NCBI RefSeq assembly: GCF_017908035.1
Contig: NZ_JAEQMU010000001.1
Span: forward strand, 2,170,001-2,234,000
Reading direction: 5' to 3'
Length of the DNA stretch: 64,000 nucleotides
From: Sphingobacterium tabacisoli
GTDB lineage: Bacteria; Bacteroidota; Bacteroidia; Sphingobacteriales; Sphingobacteriaceae
The notes under the pieces were generated by a model. That model saw only the letters and a list, made by a program, of their open reading frames with translations, had not been told where the DNA came from and ran no database searches. Of the stretch, positions 1-7,816 are shown one piece after another. The translations under genes were made by a program, and so were the position numbers. Numbering within the stretch: the first letter of the stretch is position 1; each line of letters opens with the position of its first letter.

Positions 1-584
1 TGGGCAGGCCCTATACTGGTAAAAATTCCCATTGTAGGTTGAATCATCTCTTCCAACACAGCCATTTCTCCTGCCTTACTAACGCCTGCTTCTATAAGAG
101 CAATTTTATGCTCTGCTGTAAGATTCCACAAAGACAACGCTACGCCTAATTGAGAGTTATAGCTTTTGGGACTCTGGTAACAATTATATTCTGCGGAAAT
201 CAATTGATGTAACCAGGTTTTGACAATAGTCTTTCCATTACTGCCTGTTATTCCTATAATAGGAATCGAGAAATGACTACGATGGTAGGCTGCAATCTCT
301 TGCAACGCACGAAGCGTATTTTCTACCCAGACAAAATTAGCTCCCGGATAGAGACGCACATCAAATTCTGTATCGGATATTACAAAACTGCGAACTCCCT
401 TTTCGTATGCTTCTGGAATGTAACGATGTCCGTCCCGCTGCTGGACCAATGCAAAAAATAAGCAATGATCTCCCACCCTAATCTTTCGCGTATCGTAAGC
501 TAGCACAGAAAATGTGGTCTGAGGAAATGGCATAGAAATCTTACTGTGGTTAATATAAGGAAGAATAGTGTCTAAAGTATACAT
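1..584 (-). CDS. murF: MurF ligase domain, N-terminal part of probable bifunctional MurF/alanine racemase (partial)
   Basis: MurF adds D-Ala-D-Ala to the UDP-MurNAc-tripeptide in the cytoplasm, the last soluble step of peptidoglycan precursor synthesis. The frame opens with ATG at 584 and stays open to the window edge, giving 194 codons. Residues 111-119 read GITGSNGKT, the Mur-ligase ATP-binding loop, followed by IVKTW and then SPKSYNSQLG. In Bacteroidota this variant is typical of MurF fused to a C-terminal PLP-dependent alanine racemase. The fusion itself lies outside the window, so it is inferred from family knowledge. recX starts divergently 120 bp away. Confidence 0.88.
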   Translation of the reverse strand, partial: MYTLDTILPYINHSKISMPFPQTTFSVLAYDTRKIRVGDHCLFFALVQQRDGHRYIPEAYEKGVRSFVISDTEFDVRLYPGANFVWVENTLRALQEIAAYHRSHFSIPIIGITGSNGKTIVKTWLHQLISAEYNCYQSPKSYNSQLGVALSLWNLTAEHKIALIEAGVSKAGEMAVLEEMIQPTMGIFTSIGPA

Positions 585-692
585 AGCTAAGAATTAAAAC
601 GAACAGAGGGGGCTAAAAAATAGCTTCTGGATTAAGCACAAATTTGACGATTATTTTTAATAAGTAAAAGCGGATTATGTGTGGCTTTTATA

Positions 693-700
693 TAAGTTTG
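693..700 (+). promoter_or_regulatory. Candidate recX -7 promoter element (TANNTTTG)
   Basis: TAAGTTTG matches the Bacteroidota -7 consensus TANNTTTG. It ends 4 bp before the recX ATG, so a transcript from it would be leaderless or nearly so. No convincing -33 TTTG is seen at the expected distance. Confidence 0.35.
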
Positions 701-704
701 TAAC

Positions 705-1181
705 ATGGAAGAGCAGCGACCGAATAAAAAAATCTATACACCCCATCAAGCGAAGTTAAAAGCAGAAGCTTACTGTGCTTATCAAGAAAGGTCACAGCAG
801 GAGGTTCGAGACAAGCTATACGATTGGGGATTACACATGGAAGATGTAGAACAAATAATCAGCGAGCTGATATCGACTAATTTTCTAAATGAAGAGCGTT
901 ATGCTAACGCCTTTGCTCTTGGCAAATTTAGAATCAAAGGTTGGGGCAAGATTAAGATACAACAACACCTGAAGGCAAAACGAGTATCTTCTCCTTTAAT
1001 AAAAGGCGCTCTACAGCAAATTGATTTAGACGAATACGAAGAGAAACTGACAGATATTATTAAGAAAAAATCCAATGTAAGTATACAACAGCTTAGCTTA
1101 CAAGACAAAGCTAAATTGGTACGATACCTGCAAAGTAAAGGTTATGAAAACGGGCTTATTTTTGAAAAAATAAAAATTTAA
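705..1181 (+). CDS. recX: RecX-family regulatory protein
   Basis: RecX proteins bind RecA filaments and limit recombinase activity in the cytoplasm. The 158-residue product has the expected length and the three-helix repeats of the family: an N-terminal AYCAYQERSQQEVRDKL segment, a central ISTNFLNEERYANAF segment followed by KGWGKIKIQQHL, and a C-terminal LVRYLQSKGYENGLI segment. The ATG at 705 is the only reasonable start. recA is not adjacent; the gene sits alone between murF and a tRNA pair. Confidence 0.9.
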   Translation: MEEQRPNKKIYTPHQAKLKAEAYCAYQERSQQEVRDKLYDWGLHMEDVEQIISELISTNFLNEERYANAFALGKFRIKGWGKIKIQQHLKAKRVSSPLIKGALQQIDLDEYEEKLTDIIKKKSNVSIQQLSLQDKAKLVRYLQSKGYENGLIFEKIKI

Positions 1182-1207
1182 TTTTGATCATTATTTTTAT
1201 TTTTTTC

Positions 1208-1238
1208 TTTGCATAGTTGCATTATTACTCTATATTTG
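1208..1238 (+). promoter_or_regulatory. Housekeeping promoter of the tRNA-Gly/tRNA-Leu unit
   Basis: TTTG at 1208-1211, a 19-bp spacer and TATATTTG at 1231-1238 give an exact match to the Bacteroidota primary-sigma consensus TTTG-N19-21-TANNTTTG. The tRNA-Gly 5' end follows at 1250, which leaves a very short leader. Confidence 0.8.
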
Positions 1239-1249
1239 CACCACGTCAA

Positions 1250-1322
1250 GCGAAAGTAGCTCAGTTGGTAGAGCACAACCTTGCCAAGGTTGGGGTCGCG
1301 AGTTCGAATCTCGTCTTTCGCT
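1250..1322 (+). tRNA. tRNA-Gly (anticodon GCC)
   Basis: The gene is 73 nt. The acceptor stem GCGAAAG pairs with CTTTCGC, the discriminator base is T, the T-loop is TTCGAAT, and the anticodon loop TTGCCAA reads GCC. CCA is not encoded. It is co-transcribed with the following tRNA-Leu, which starts 5 nt downstream. Confidence 0.96.
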
Positions 1323-1327
1323 CAGTT

Positions 1328-1412
1328 GCCTAGGTGGTGGAACTGGTAGACACGCAGGACTTAAAATCCTGTTCCCGTTAAGGGAGTGCGGGTTCGATTC
1401 CCGCCCTAGGTA
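1328..1412 (+). tRNA. tRNA-Leu (anticodon TAA)
   Basis: A class II tRNA of 85 nt with a long variable arm. GCCTAGG pairs with CCTAGGT at the acceptor stem (one G-U pair), the T-loop is TTCGATT, and the anticodon loop CTTAAAA reads TAA. It is the second gene of the tRNA-Gly/tRNA-Leu unit. Confidence 0.96.
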
Positions 1413-1413
1413 C

Positions 1414-1444
1414 AAAAGGCTAATCATATGATTAGCCTTTTTTT
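1414..1444 (+). terminator. Intrinsic terminator of the tRNA unit
   Basis: A perfect palindrome (1414-1441, centred on CATATG) with a GGCTAATCAT stem runs into a T-tract, directly after the tRNA-Leu 3' end. Confidence 0.85.
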
Positions 1445-1541
1445 ATTTCCTTTATTTTCCATAAAAAATCTTTTCATCTACACTTTGCAAAGGCATTCTA
1501 TTCGCTGTGATTACTATATCTTCCGTAAAAGCTATAAATAA

Positions 1542-1571
1542 AAAGCGCCGACAAAAAATTGCCAGCGCTTT
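1542..1571 (-). terminator. Intrinsic terminator of the YceI gene
   Basis: AAAGCGC at 1542-1548 and GCGCTTT at 1565-1571 form a stem just downstream of the minus-strand YceI stop codon. Read on the minus strand, the stem is followed by a T-rich stretch. Confidence 0.6.
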
Positions 1572-1591
1572 CCTTCGTTAGTGCGTATTAA

Positions 1592-2221
1592 TTACTTATT
1601 TGCAACAATATTAACACGGAAGTTAATTTCCTTGGAAATTAAATCATCTTTCTTTCCTTCATAACTTACTCCCCAGTCTTCACGTAAAATATTGAAGTCC
1701 GCAGAAGTTTTTACCGTAGTATCTGTAATTTCGTCTACCTTCGAATCGAATGTAATATTTTTAGAAATACCTTTAATAACTAGATTACCAGAAATCGCAA
1801 CTGTACCTGCTGTAGCACCTGCTTTTACCTCAGTAATAGTGAAAGAAGCTTCAGGATGTGTAGCTACGCCAAAGAAATCGTCGGCTTTCAAATGACCATC
1901 CAATTTATCCTTATACTCACCCTCTAAATCTGTAGCTGAAATTGTATTCATGTCTAATACAAAGTTGCCACCTGTGATTGCTCCTTTATCAACATTTATA
2001 ACTCCAGATTTTACAGTTATGGTTCCTTCATGGAAACCAGAAACTTTAGTACCTTTCCACATGATTTTGGTTGCCGCAGTATCTACCTTGTAAGCAACTC
2101 CTGCTACTTGATCAACTGTAGCTACTGAATCTTTTGTTTCCGCTTTTTTACCTTCTGGATTACCAGCACAAGAAGCAAGAACCATCGCTGCTGCTGCGGA
2201 GAATAAAACTAGTTTTTTCAT
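1592..2221 (-). CDS. YceI-family lipoprotein
   Basis: YceI proteins are beta-barrel lipocalin-like folds that bind polyisoprenoid-type lipids in the envelope; their role in Bacteroidota is not defined. The 209-residue product starts with a lipoprotein signal (MKKLVLFSAAAAMVLASC, lipobox ASC at residues 16-18). A YceI domain follows from about residue 42 (YKVDTAATKIMWKGTKVSGFHEGTI... pattern), with the family's NITFDS and FNILREDWG segments near the C-terminus. The gene is monocistronic, with its own promoter and terminator. Confidence 0.9.
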   Translation of the reverse strand: MKKLVLFSAAAAMVLASCAGNPEGKKAETKDSVATVDQVAGVAYKVDTAATKIMWKGTKVSGFHEGTITVKSGVINVDKGAITGGNFVLDMNTISATDLEGEYKDKLDGHLKADDFFGVATHPEASFTITEVKAGATAGTVAISGNLVIKGISKNITFDSKVDEITDTTVKTSADFNILREDWGVSYEGKKDDLISKEINFRVNIVANK

Positions 2222-2256
2222 TTTCTAATAATATGTGTTTAAACGTTTATTTTATA

Positions 2257-2286
2257 CAAAAATAGAATAGCTTTTTAGATAACAAA
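2257..2286 (-). promoter_or_regulatory. Candidate promoter of the YceI gene
   Basis: Read on the minus strand, TTTG (2283-2286), an 18-bp spacer and TATTTTTG (2257-2264) match the -33/-7 consensus apart from a spacer one base short. It lies 36 bp upstream of the ATG. Confidence 0.6.
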
Positions 2287-2323
2287 GCATATTTTGATTT
2301 ATTAACACTACACAGACAATTTA

Positions 2324-3649
2324 TTAATGTCCCAAGGGTTGCGCTTCAACACGTTTGATATCAGCACCTAAAGCTTTCAGGCGTTCTTCTATATTCTGGT
2401 AGCCTCTTTCAATCTGTTCAATATTAAAGATGGTAGATTTACCTTGAGCCGACAATGCTGCAATCAATAAAGAGACTCCTGCACGAATATCCGGTGATGA
2501 CATTTGTATACCTCTAAGCTTGGTCTGCTTGTTCAGCCCCATCACTACTGCTCGATGTGGGTCACATAAGATAATCTGTGCCCCCATATCGATTAGCTTA
2601 TCTACGAAGAAAAGTCTACTTTCAAACATTTTCTGGTGAATCAAAACATTTCCTTTAGCCTGAATAGCTGTTACTAATACGATACTCAAAAGATCTGGAG
2701 TAAATCCAGGCCATGGCGCGTCTGCTATTGTCAGAATGGATCCGTCAATAAATGTATCTATCTCATAATTATCCTGTGCAGGAATAAAAATATCGTCACC
2801 TCTCAGTTCCAACTTGATTCCTAGTCGCGCAAATACAGAAGGAATAACGCCTAACTCATTATAAGCTACATTCTTAATCGTTATCTCAGAACCTGTCATT
2901 GCTGCCAAACCGATAAATGATCCAATCTCAATCATATCAGGCAACATACGGTGTTCTGTACCTCCCAAAGACTCGACTCCCTCTATCGTCAGCAAATTGG
3001 AGCCTATACCTGAAATCTTTGCTCCCATGCGGTTCAACATCTTACAAAGCTGCTGTAAATAAGGTTCACAGGCTGCATTATAAATTGTAGTTGTCCCCTT
3101 AGCTAAAACGGCTGCCATTACAATATTTGCTGTACCCGTTACCGATGCTTCATCCAACAAAATATGCGCTCCTTTTAATTCGGTAGCATCAACATTAAAA
3201 AAATGATTCTCAGCATCGTAGATAAACTTTGCGCCCAGCTTTTCAAAACCCAAAAAATGAGTATCTAATCTTCTACGTCCAATCTTGTCTCCTCCTGGCT
3301 TTGGAATTGCAGCCTTACCGAAGCGTGCAAGCAAAGGCCCTACAATCATAATAGAACCTCTCAAACTTCCTCCTTTTTGCTTAAATTCTTCAGAAGTAAA
3401 ATAATCTATATTAATATCTTTGGCCTGAAACTCATAGGTGTCTTTACTCAATTGATTTACAGAAACGCCTAGGGAGCGTAACAAATCGATTAATTTATTA
3501 ACATCTTTTATATCAGGGATATTGCTTATTGTAATCTTATCTTCAGTCAGTAAGACCGCAGATAAGATCTGTAATGCTTCATTCTTTGCCCCTTGAGGTA
3601 CAATCTCCCCTTTTAACGGCTTCCCACCGTGAATTTCAAATGCGTTCAT
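2324..3649 (-). CDS. murA: UDP-N-acetylglucosamine 1-carboxyvinyltransferase
   Basis: MurA transfers enolpyruvate from PEP to UDP-GlcNAc, the first committed step of peptidoglycan synthesis. The 441-residue protein covers the whole EPSP-synthase-like fold. The N-terminal KNEALQIL segment and the active-site loop PKPGG-D-KIGRRRLDTH are clear. Residue 121 is Asp (codon GAC on the minus strand, 3287-3289), where the E. coli enzyme has the fosfomycin-reactive Cys115. The Asp form is catalytically competent in other bacteria and is not alkylated by fosfomycin. The gene follows the DUF4290 gene on the same strand. Confidence 0.95.
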   Translation of the reverse strand: MNAFEIHGGKPLKGEIVPQGAKNEALQILSAVLLTEDKITISNIPDIKDVNKLIDLLRSLGVSVNQLSKDTYEFQAKDINIDYFTSEEFKQKGGSLRGSIMIVGPLLARFGKAAIPKPGGDKIGRRRLDTHFLGFEKLGAKFIYDAENHFFNVDATELKGAHILLDEASVTGTANIVMAAVLAKGTTTIYNAACEPYLQQLCKMLNRMGAKISGIGSNLLTIEGVESLGGTEHRMLPDMIEIGSFIGLAAMTGSEITIKNVAYNELGVIPSVFARLGIKLELRGDDIFIPAQDNYEIDTFIDGSILTIADAPWPGFTPDLLSIVLVTAIQAKGNVLIHQKMFESRLFFVDKLIDMGAQIILCDPHRAVVMGLNKQTKLRGIQMSSPDIRAGVSLLIAALSAQGKSTIFNIEQIERGYQNIEERLKALGADIKRVEAQPLGH

Positions 3650-3711
3650 ATACTAATTTTATTATAAATATTGGTACAGCTATTTTCCAAGCTGATTAAT
3701 AATAATACAAC

Positions 3712-3800
3712 AAGAGGATGTCCTCAGAGTGAAATACAAACAAAAACTTGACCAAATCGAAGTGATATTGTTTGCATTTTGAAATTGTAGACATCCTCTT
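3712..3800. repeat. 89-bp element bounded by 11-bp perfect inverted repeats (possible MITE remnant or long hairpin)
   Basis: AAGAGGATGTC at 3712-3722 is repeated inverted as GACATCCTCTT at 3790-3800. An inner, weaker pairing joins GAAATACAAAC with GTTTGCATTTT. It fills the gap between the DUF4290 and murA genes. The ends resemble terminal inverted repeats of Bacteroidota insertion sequences, but no clear target-site duplication is visible. It could instead be a transcript hairpin. Confidence 0.5.
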
Positions 3801-3827
3801 TTGCTAAAGTAACTGATATAAACCAGC

Positions 3828-4583
3828 TTACTTCTTATAATTACTGTTCTGATAAGGTCGCTTGCCTGATCCACCAGTATTACTACTTTGTCTTTTTCGC
3901 CCGTTATTATTATTGTTGTTATTGTTATTATTTTGGTATTGCTTCTTCGGATAGTTTGATCCAGAAGCTTGCTTCTGATTATGATTGCCCGCTGGTGTTT
4001 GCGATTTAACACGGTTGCCTGGAGGCGGCGTACGGAAATCAAGCTTAGTCAGTACGGTATCTTCAGGCAGTACCAAAACAAAGCCAGACAGTTCCTTCAA
4101 ATCTTGAATGATTTGTAAATCATTGACAGAATCTTTGTTCCACGTGAGGTAGGCCATTTTCATAAAATTAGCAATACCTAAAGTCATTTTCTGTCTTGTC
4201 TCTTCATGAGGTACAGCCATAGCTTTCTCGATCATCGACTCCACAATATGTCCGTAATGCTTAAACCGGATTCTGTGCTGTGGATAAGGCAAAGGTTCTG
4301 GTTTGTGCCGTATTTCTTCTTTAGAAGGAATAGGATATGGTGAATCCACATCTATCTTAAAATCTGAAATAATATATAAGTGATCCCAAAGCTTGTGCTT
4401 AAAGTCCGAAACATCTCTTAAATGAGGATTTAAAACCCCCATCATATCGATGACGACTTGTGCCAACCTGTTACGTTCTTCTCTAGAAGGAACTGTACAG
4501 ATATGGTCAACCATATTTTGCACATTCCTACCATATTCGGCCAAAATTAGCTTAGAACGTGTACTGTTATAATCAAAATTCAT
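3828..4583 (-). CDS. DUF4290-family protein with poly-asparagine tail
   Basis: The function is unknown. The first roughly 185 residues match the DUF4290 family, a conserved Bacteroidota protein usually next to murA. The segment starts MNFDYNSTRSKLILAEYGRN and continues through the IANFMKMAYLTWNKDSVNDLQI region. The last 65 residues are low complexity and basic, with an uninterrupted run of ten Asn followed by GRKRQSSN and a GSGKRPYQNSNYKK end, so this tail is probably disordered and could contact nucleic acid. There is no signal peptide or membrane segment. It is likely co-transcribed with murA. Confidence 0.8.
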   Translation of the reverse strand: MNFDYNSTRSKLILAEYGRNVQNMVDHICTVPSREERNRLAQVVIDMMGVLNPHLRDVSDFKHKLWDHLYIISDFKIDVDSPYPIPSKEEIRHKPEPLPYPQHRIRFKHYGHIVESMIEKAMAVPHEETRQKMTLGIANFMKMAYLTWNKDSVNDLQIIQDLKELSGFVLVLPEDTVLTKLDFRTPPPGNRVKSQTPAGNHNQKQASGSNYPKKQYQNNNNNNNNNNGRKRQSSNTGGSGKRPYQNSNYKK

Positions 4584-4729
4584 ATGTATTAATTTGCTTT
4601 TTAATGGCCATACGGAATATCCAAAGTATATTATGTGTGTTTGTACAGTCTGTACTACATGGATATTTCATACAGTGAAATTAAACGTAATATATAACGT
4701 TATTTTTTATTTAATATTCTATCCAACTA

Positions 4730-7000
4730 TTATTGGACAATTCTTAGTTTCGCAAATTTAAGCAACAATTGTTTCTGCCCCAACTCCTTAAAGAAAATAG
4801 TTGCTTTCAAATCAGGTTTATTGCCTTCCAGATTTATGACTTTTCCGAAACCAAAGCGCTCATGCTCAACTTCCATACCTACTTGAAGACCACTGGTATC
4901 CGAAGGAGCAAATCCCTCTGTAGGAACGTGAGCTTTCGGAAGAATAGACGTAGTTTTTACAATCTTGGGCTTCGGTTTGGAGAAGCTATCTTTCTGTTGC
5001 CACGCTATTCGATCAGATTTCATATCTCCATCCCCTGAGGCGCTGTTCATTCGAGGTTTAAAGTCTAAATCTAAACAAGCAGGATTCAATTCATCTAAAA
5101 AACGACTGGGTTCGCAATTATTCAAAGTACCCCAGCGATACCTCGAAGTGGCATAAGAAATGTGCAATTTAGTCTCTGCACGAGTCACTGCCACATAAAA
5201 CAACCTTCGCTCCTCTTCTAATTCTGCTCGTGAATTTACGGATAATTGCGATGGAAACAAATTTTCTTCTAATCCTACAATAAATACATGCGGAAATTCA
5301 AGTCCCTTAGACGAGTGGATGGTCATCAATGATACCGTATCTGCGTTTGGATCTTTATCATTGTCGTCATTCGTCAAGAGTGCAACGTCCTGTAAAAAAA
5401 CATCTAGACTTTTCTCCTCAATATCCTCTCGTTCAGAAAACTCCTTGATACCATTCAATAACTCCTGAATGTTCTCATAGCGACTCAATCCCTCTACCGA
5501 TTTATCCTCATATAGATCCTTCAATATACCCGAATGCTGTGCGATATGCATGGCTGTATCGAAAGCGTTGGATTGATTCCCCATTGCCTGAAAGCTCTGT
5601 ATCATAGTTCCAAAATTGGACACTGCCGTCGCGCTGCGTCCATCCAAAAACATTTGCGCATTGGCTACTATATCCCATAACCGATACTGGTTTTTATCGG
5701 CGGCAACAATAATTTTATCAATAGTGGTATCCCCTATTCCTCTTCGCGGATAATTGATCACTCTTTTAAGTGCCTCCTCATCGTTGGGATTATAGGTCAA
5801 TCGGAAGTAAGCAATAAGATCTTTGATCTCCTTGCGTTGGTAAAACGACGTGCCACCATAAATCTTATAAGGGATATTCAGCTTACGCAAGGATTCTTCC
5901 ATCGCTCTCGATTGCGCATTAGTACGATACAGAATAGCAAAACTTTTAAACTGTAAAGAATGCAAAGACTTGTCTTGCAAAATTGCCTCAGCTACAATTT
6001 TACCTTCCTCATTATCAGAGAAAGCACGGGCTACTTTAATTTTATCTCCATCCTCGTTTTCAGAAAAAACGTTCTTTTCTAGCTGATTCTTATTGTTAGC
6101 AATAATACTATTAGCCGCATTAACAATCATCTTTGTCGAACGATAGTTCTGTTCTAGTTTAAAGACTTTTACTTCTGGGTAATCCTTTTGAAAATTTAGA
6201 ATATTCTGAATATTCGCTCCCCTAAAAGCATAAATACTTTGAGCGTCATCTCCTACAACACATATGTTCTCGTTGACAGCGGCTAGCCGTTTGACGATAA
6301 GGTATTGAGAAAAGTTCGTATCCTGGTACTCATCAACCATGAGATAACGGAACTGATGTTGATATTTGTGTAGAGTCTCAGGATGTTTATTCAATAAAAC
6401 ATTTGTTTTAAATAATAAGTCATCAAAATCCATCGCACCAGCACGATAACAACGTTGGGCATAGGTAAAATAAACCTGTCCCATCTGTGGACGCCCATTC
6501 TCTCTATCTTCAGCAAGTATAGCCTCATTTTTATTATACTCCTGTGGTGAGATAAGGTTATTTTTAGCGGAAGATATACGTCCATACACCTGGTTGACAT
6601 TATACAACTTATCATCTAAGTTCATTTCTTTCAAAATAGACCTCAATAGACTCTTGGTATCATCGGTATCATATATCGTAAAGTTTTTCGGATAACCGAT
6701 CAACTCGGCCTCAACACGAAGTATACGAGCAAATATGGAGTGAAAAGTACCCATCCATATATTCTTTGCTTCTGCGCCTACAACCTTCGTAATACGTTCC
6801 CGCATTTCTTTAGCCGCTTTATTGGTAAACGTAAGAACCAAAATCTTAAAGGGATCTACGCCTTTACGAATAAGATGTGCTACTCGATATGTGATAACAC
6901 GGGTTTTTCCCGAACCCGCTCCAGCCACAATCATTACTGGACCTTCGGTCTGCTCTACAGCATCACGCTGCGTGGAATTTAATCCTGCTAAATAATCCAA
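4730..7000 (-). CDS. uvrD: UvrD/PcrA-type superfamily 1 DNA helicase
   Basis: A 3'-5' DNA helicase of repair and replication restart. Visible motifs are the Q motif LNSTQRDAV, Walker A AGAGSGKT (residues 26-33), motif Ia LTFTNKAAKEM, Walker B DEYQD (223-227), VVGDDAQSIYAFRGA, the NYRST motif, and VTRAETKL near residue 610. The C-terminal GMEVEHERFGFGKV segment matches the Tudor-like RNA-polymerase-binding domain of PcrA. At 756 residues the length is normal. The only start that keeps the Q motif is TTG at 7000, since no in-frame ATG lies upstream. Confidence 0.94.
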   Translation of the reverse strand: MDYLAGLNSTQRDAVEQTEGPVMIVAGAGSGKTRVITYRVAHLIRKGVDPFKILVLTFTNKAAKEMRERITKVVGAEAKNIWMGTFHSIFARILRVEAELIGYPKNFTIYDTDDTKSLLRSILKEMNLDDKLYNVNQVYGRISSAKNNLISPQEYNKNEAILAEDRENGRPQMGQVYFTYAQRCYRAGAMDFDDLLFKTNVLLNKHPETLHKYQHQFRYLMVDEYQDTNFSQYLIVKRLAAVNENICVVGDDAQSIYAFRGANIQNILNFQKDYPEVKVFKLEQNYRSTKMIVNAANSIIANNKNQLEKNVFSENEDGDKIKVARAFSDNEEGKIVAEAILQDKSLHSLQFKSFAILYRTNAQSRAMEESLRKLNIPYKIYGGTSFYQRKEIKDLIAYFRLTYNPNDEEALKRVINYPRRGIGDTTIDKIIVAADKNQYRLWDIVANAQMFLDGRSATAVSNFGTMIQSFQAMGNQSNAFDTAMHIAQHSGILKDLYEDKSVEGLSRYENIQELLNGIKEFSEREDIEEKSLDVFLQDVALLTNDDNDKDPNADTVSLMTIHSSKGLEFPHVFIVGLEENLFPSQLSVNSRAELEEERRLFYVAVTRAETKLHISYATSRYRWGTLNNCEPSRFLDELNPACLDLDFKPRMNSASGDGDMKSDRIAWQQKDSFSKPKPKIVKTTSILPKAHVPTEGFAPSDTSGLQVGMEVEHERFGFGKVINLEGNKPDLKATIFFKELGQKQLLLKFAKLRIVQ

Positions 7001-7124
7001 ATTAAAAAGATTTTTTCCGTTAGAAATAGATTGTAAAGTTACTAAATTACTGTCAAATACGGCTGGTATGTGTTGCTATTTATTCCAACAAAAGCTACCT
7101 TTATCTTGTCAACAAGACGTTATT

Positions 7125-7808
7125 ATGATAAAACCGATACTTATTGCCTCCTTCTTCTTTATCTTCCTTGCCACTCATGCACAACAAGGTTCGAACCGAC
7201 TGCCTAATGGTTTTGTATATGTAAAAGATATCATACCACATCTAGAAGTGGATTTACCATATTGCGGTCATCACAACTTTATTGGAAAACCTATACAAGG
7301 CTATTTGGAACCTCAAACCATTCTTACAAAGAAAGCAACGGAAGCGCTGGCAAAGGTAGAGAAAGAGCTAAACAAAAACAATATGGGGTTAAAAATATTC
7401 GATGCTTACCGTCCACAGGCTGCGGTCAACCATTTTGTAAAATGGGCAAGTGAGCCCAATGATACTTTAGGCAAGGCCGAATTTTACCCAACCGAAGACA
7501 AACGCTTTTTATTTAAAAGAGGTTATATCGCATCAAAATCGGGCCATAGCCGAGGGAGTACTGTAGACCTAACTATCATCATCCTAGACAGCAAGAAAGA
7601 GATCGACATGGGAAGCCCTTTTGATTTTCTCGGTGAAATATCGGGGCATTCCTACACCAAACTATCTGCCCAACAGCTGAAAAACAGAAAAACACTCAAA
7701 TCGGTGATGGAAAAATATGGTTTCAGAGCCTACTCAAAAGAGTGGTGGCACTATACCCTGAACAATGAACCTTTTAAAGACACATACTTTGACTTTCCGG
7801 TTCAATAA
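7125..7808 (+). CDS. M15-family D-Ala-D-Ala dipeptidase (VanX/DdpX-like)
   Basis: Predicted exported zinc dipeptidase that hydrolyses D-Ala-D-Ala or related muropeptide ends. Counting from the ATG at 7125, residues 1-20 are a Sec signal (MIKPILIASFFFIFLATHAQ). The domain has the DAYRP motif (93-97), the zinc ligands SGHSRGSTVD (His141, Asp148) and EWWHY (Glu206, His209). The frame is open 19 codons further up, but those residues do not fit a signal peptide, so the inner start is preferred. The presence of a VanX-like enzyme alone does not imply glycopeptide resistance: vanA/vanH partners are absent. Confidence 0.9.
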   Translation: MIKPILIASFFFIFLATHAQQGSNRLPNGFVYVKDIIPHLEVDLPYCGHHNFIGKPIQGYLEPQTILTKKATEALAKVEKELNKNNMGLKIFDAYRPQAAVNHFVKWASEPNDTLGKAEFYPTEDKRFLFKRGYIASKSGHSRGSTVDLTIIILDSKKEIDMGSPFDFLGEISGHSYTKLSAQQLKNRKTLKSVMEKYGFRAYSKEWWHYTLNNEPFKDTYFDFPVQ

Positions 7809-7816
7809 TCCCTAGA

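Noticed and set aside
1230..1427. A 65-codon minus-strand open frame over the tRNA pair
   Set aside because: It is the antisense translation of tRNA-Gly and tRNA-Leu, a well-known false ORF.
3904..3942. AAT/AAC trinucleotide tract as a phase-variation switch
   Set aside because: Changes would be multiples of three and would not alter the reading frame.
3680..4042. A 120-codon minus-strand frame overlapping the DUF4290 3' end
   Set aside because: It is an alternative frame across the Asn-rich repeat and shows no family character.
4616..4668. AATATCC/GGATATT inverted repeat upstream of the DUF4290 gene
   Set aside because: Seven AT-rich base pairs over a 37-bp spacer are expected by chance at this composition.
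7125..7808. Glycopeptide-resistance gene (vanX)
   Set aside because: There is no vanH, vanA or regulator nearby; M15 dipeptidases of this type are common in cell-wall turnover.
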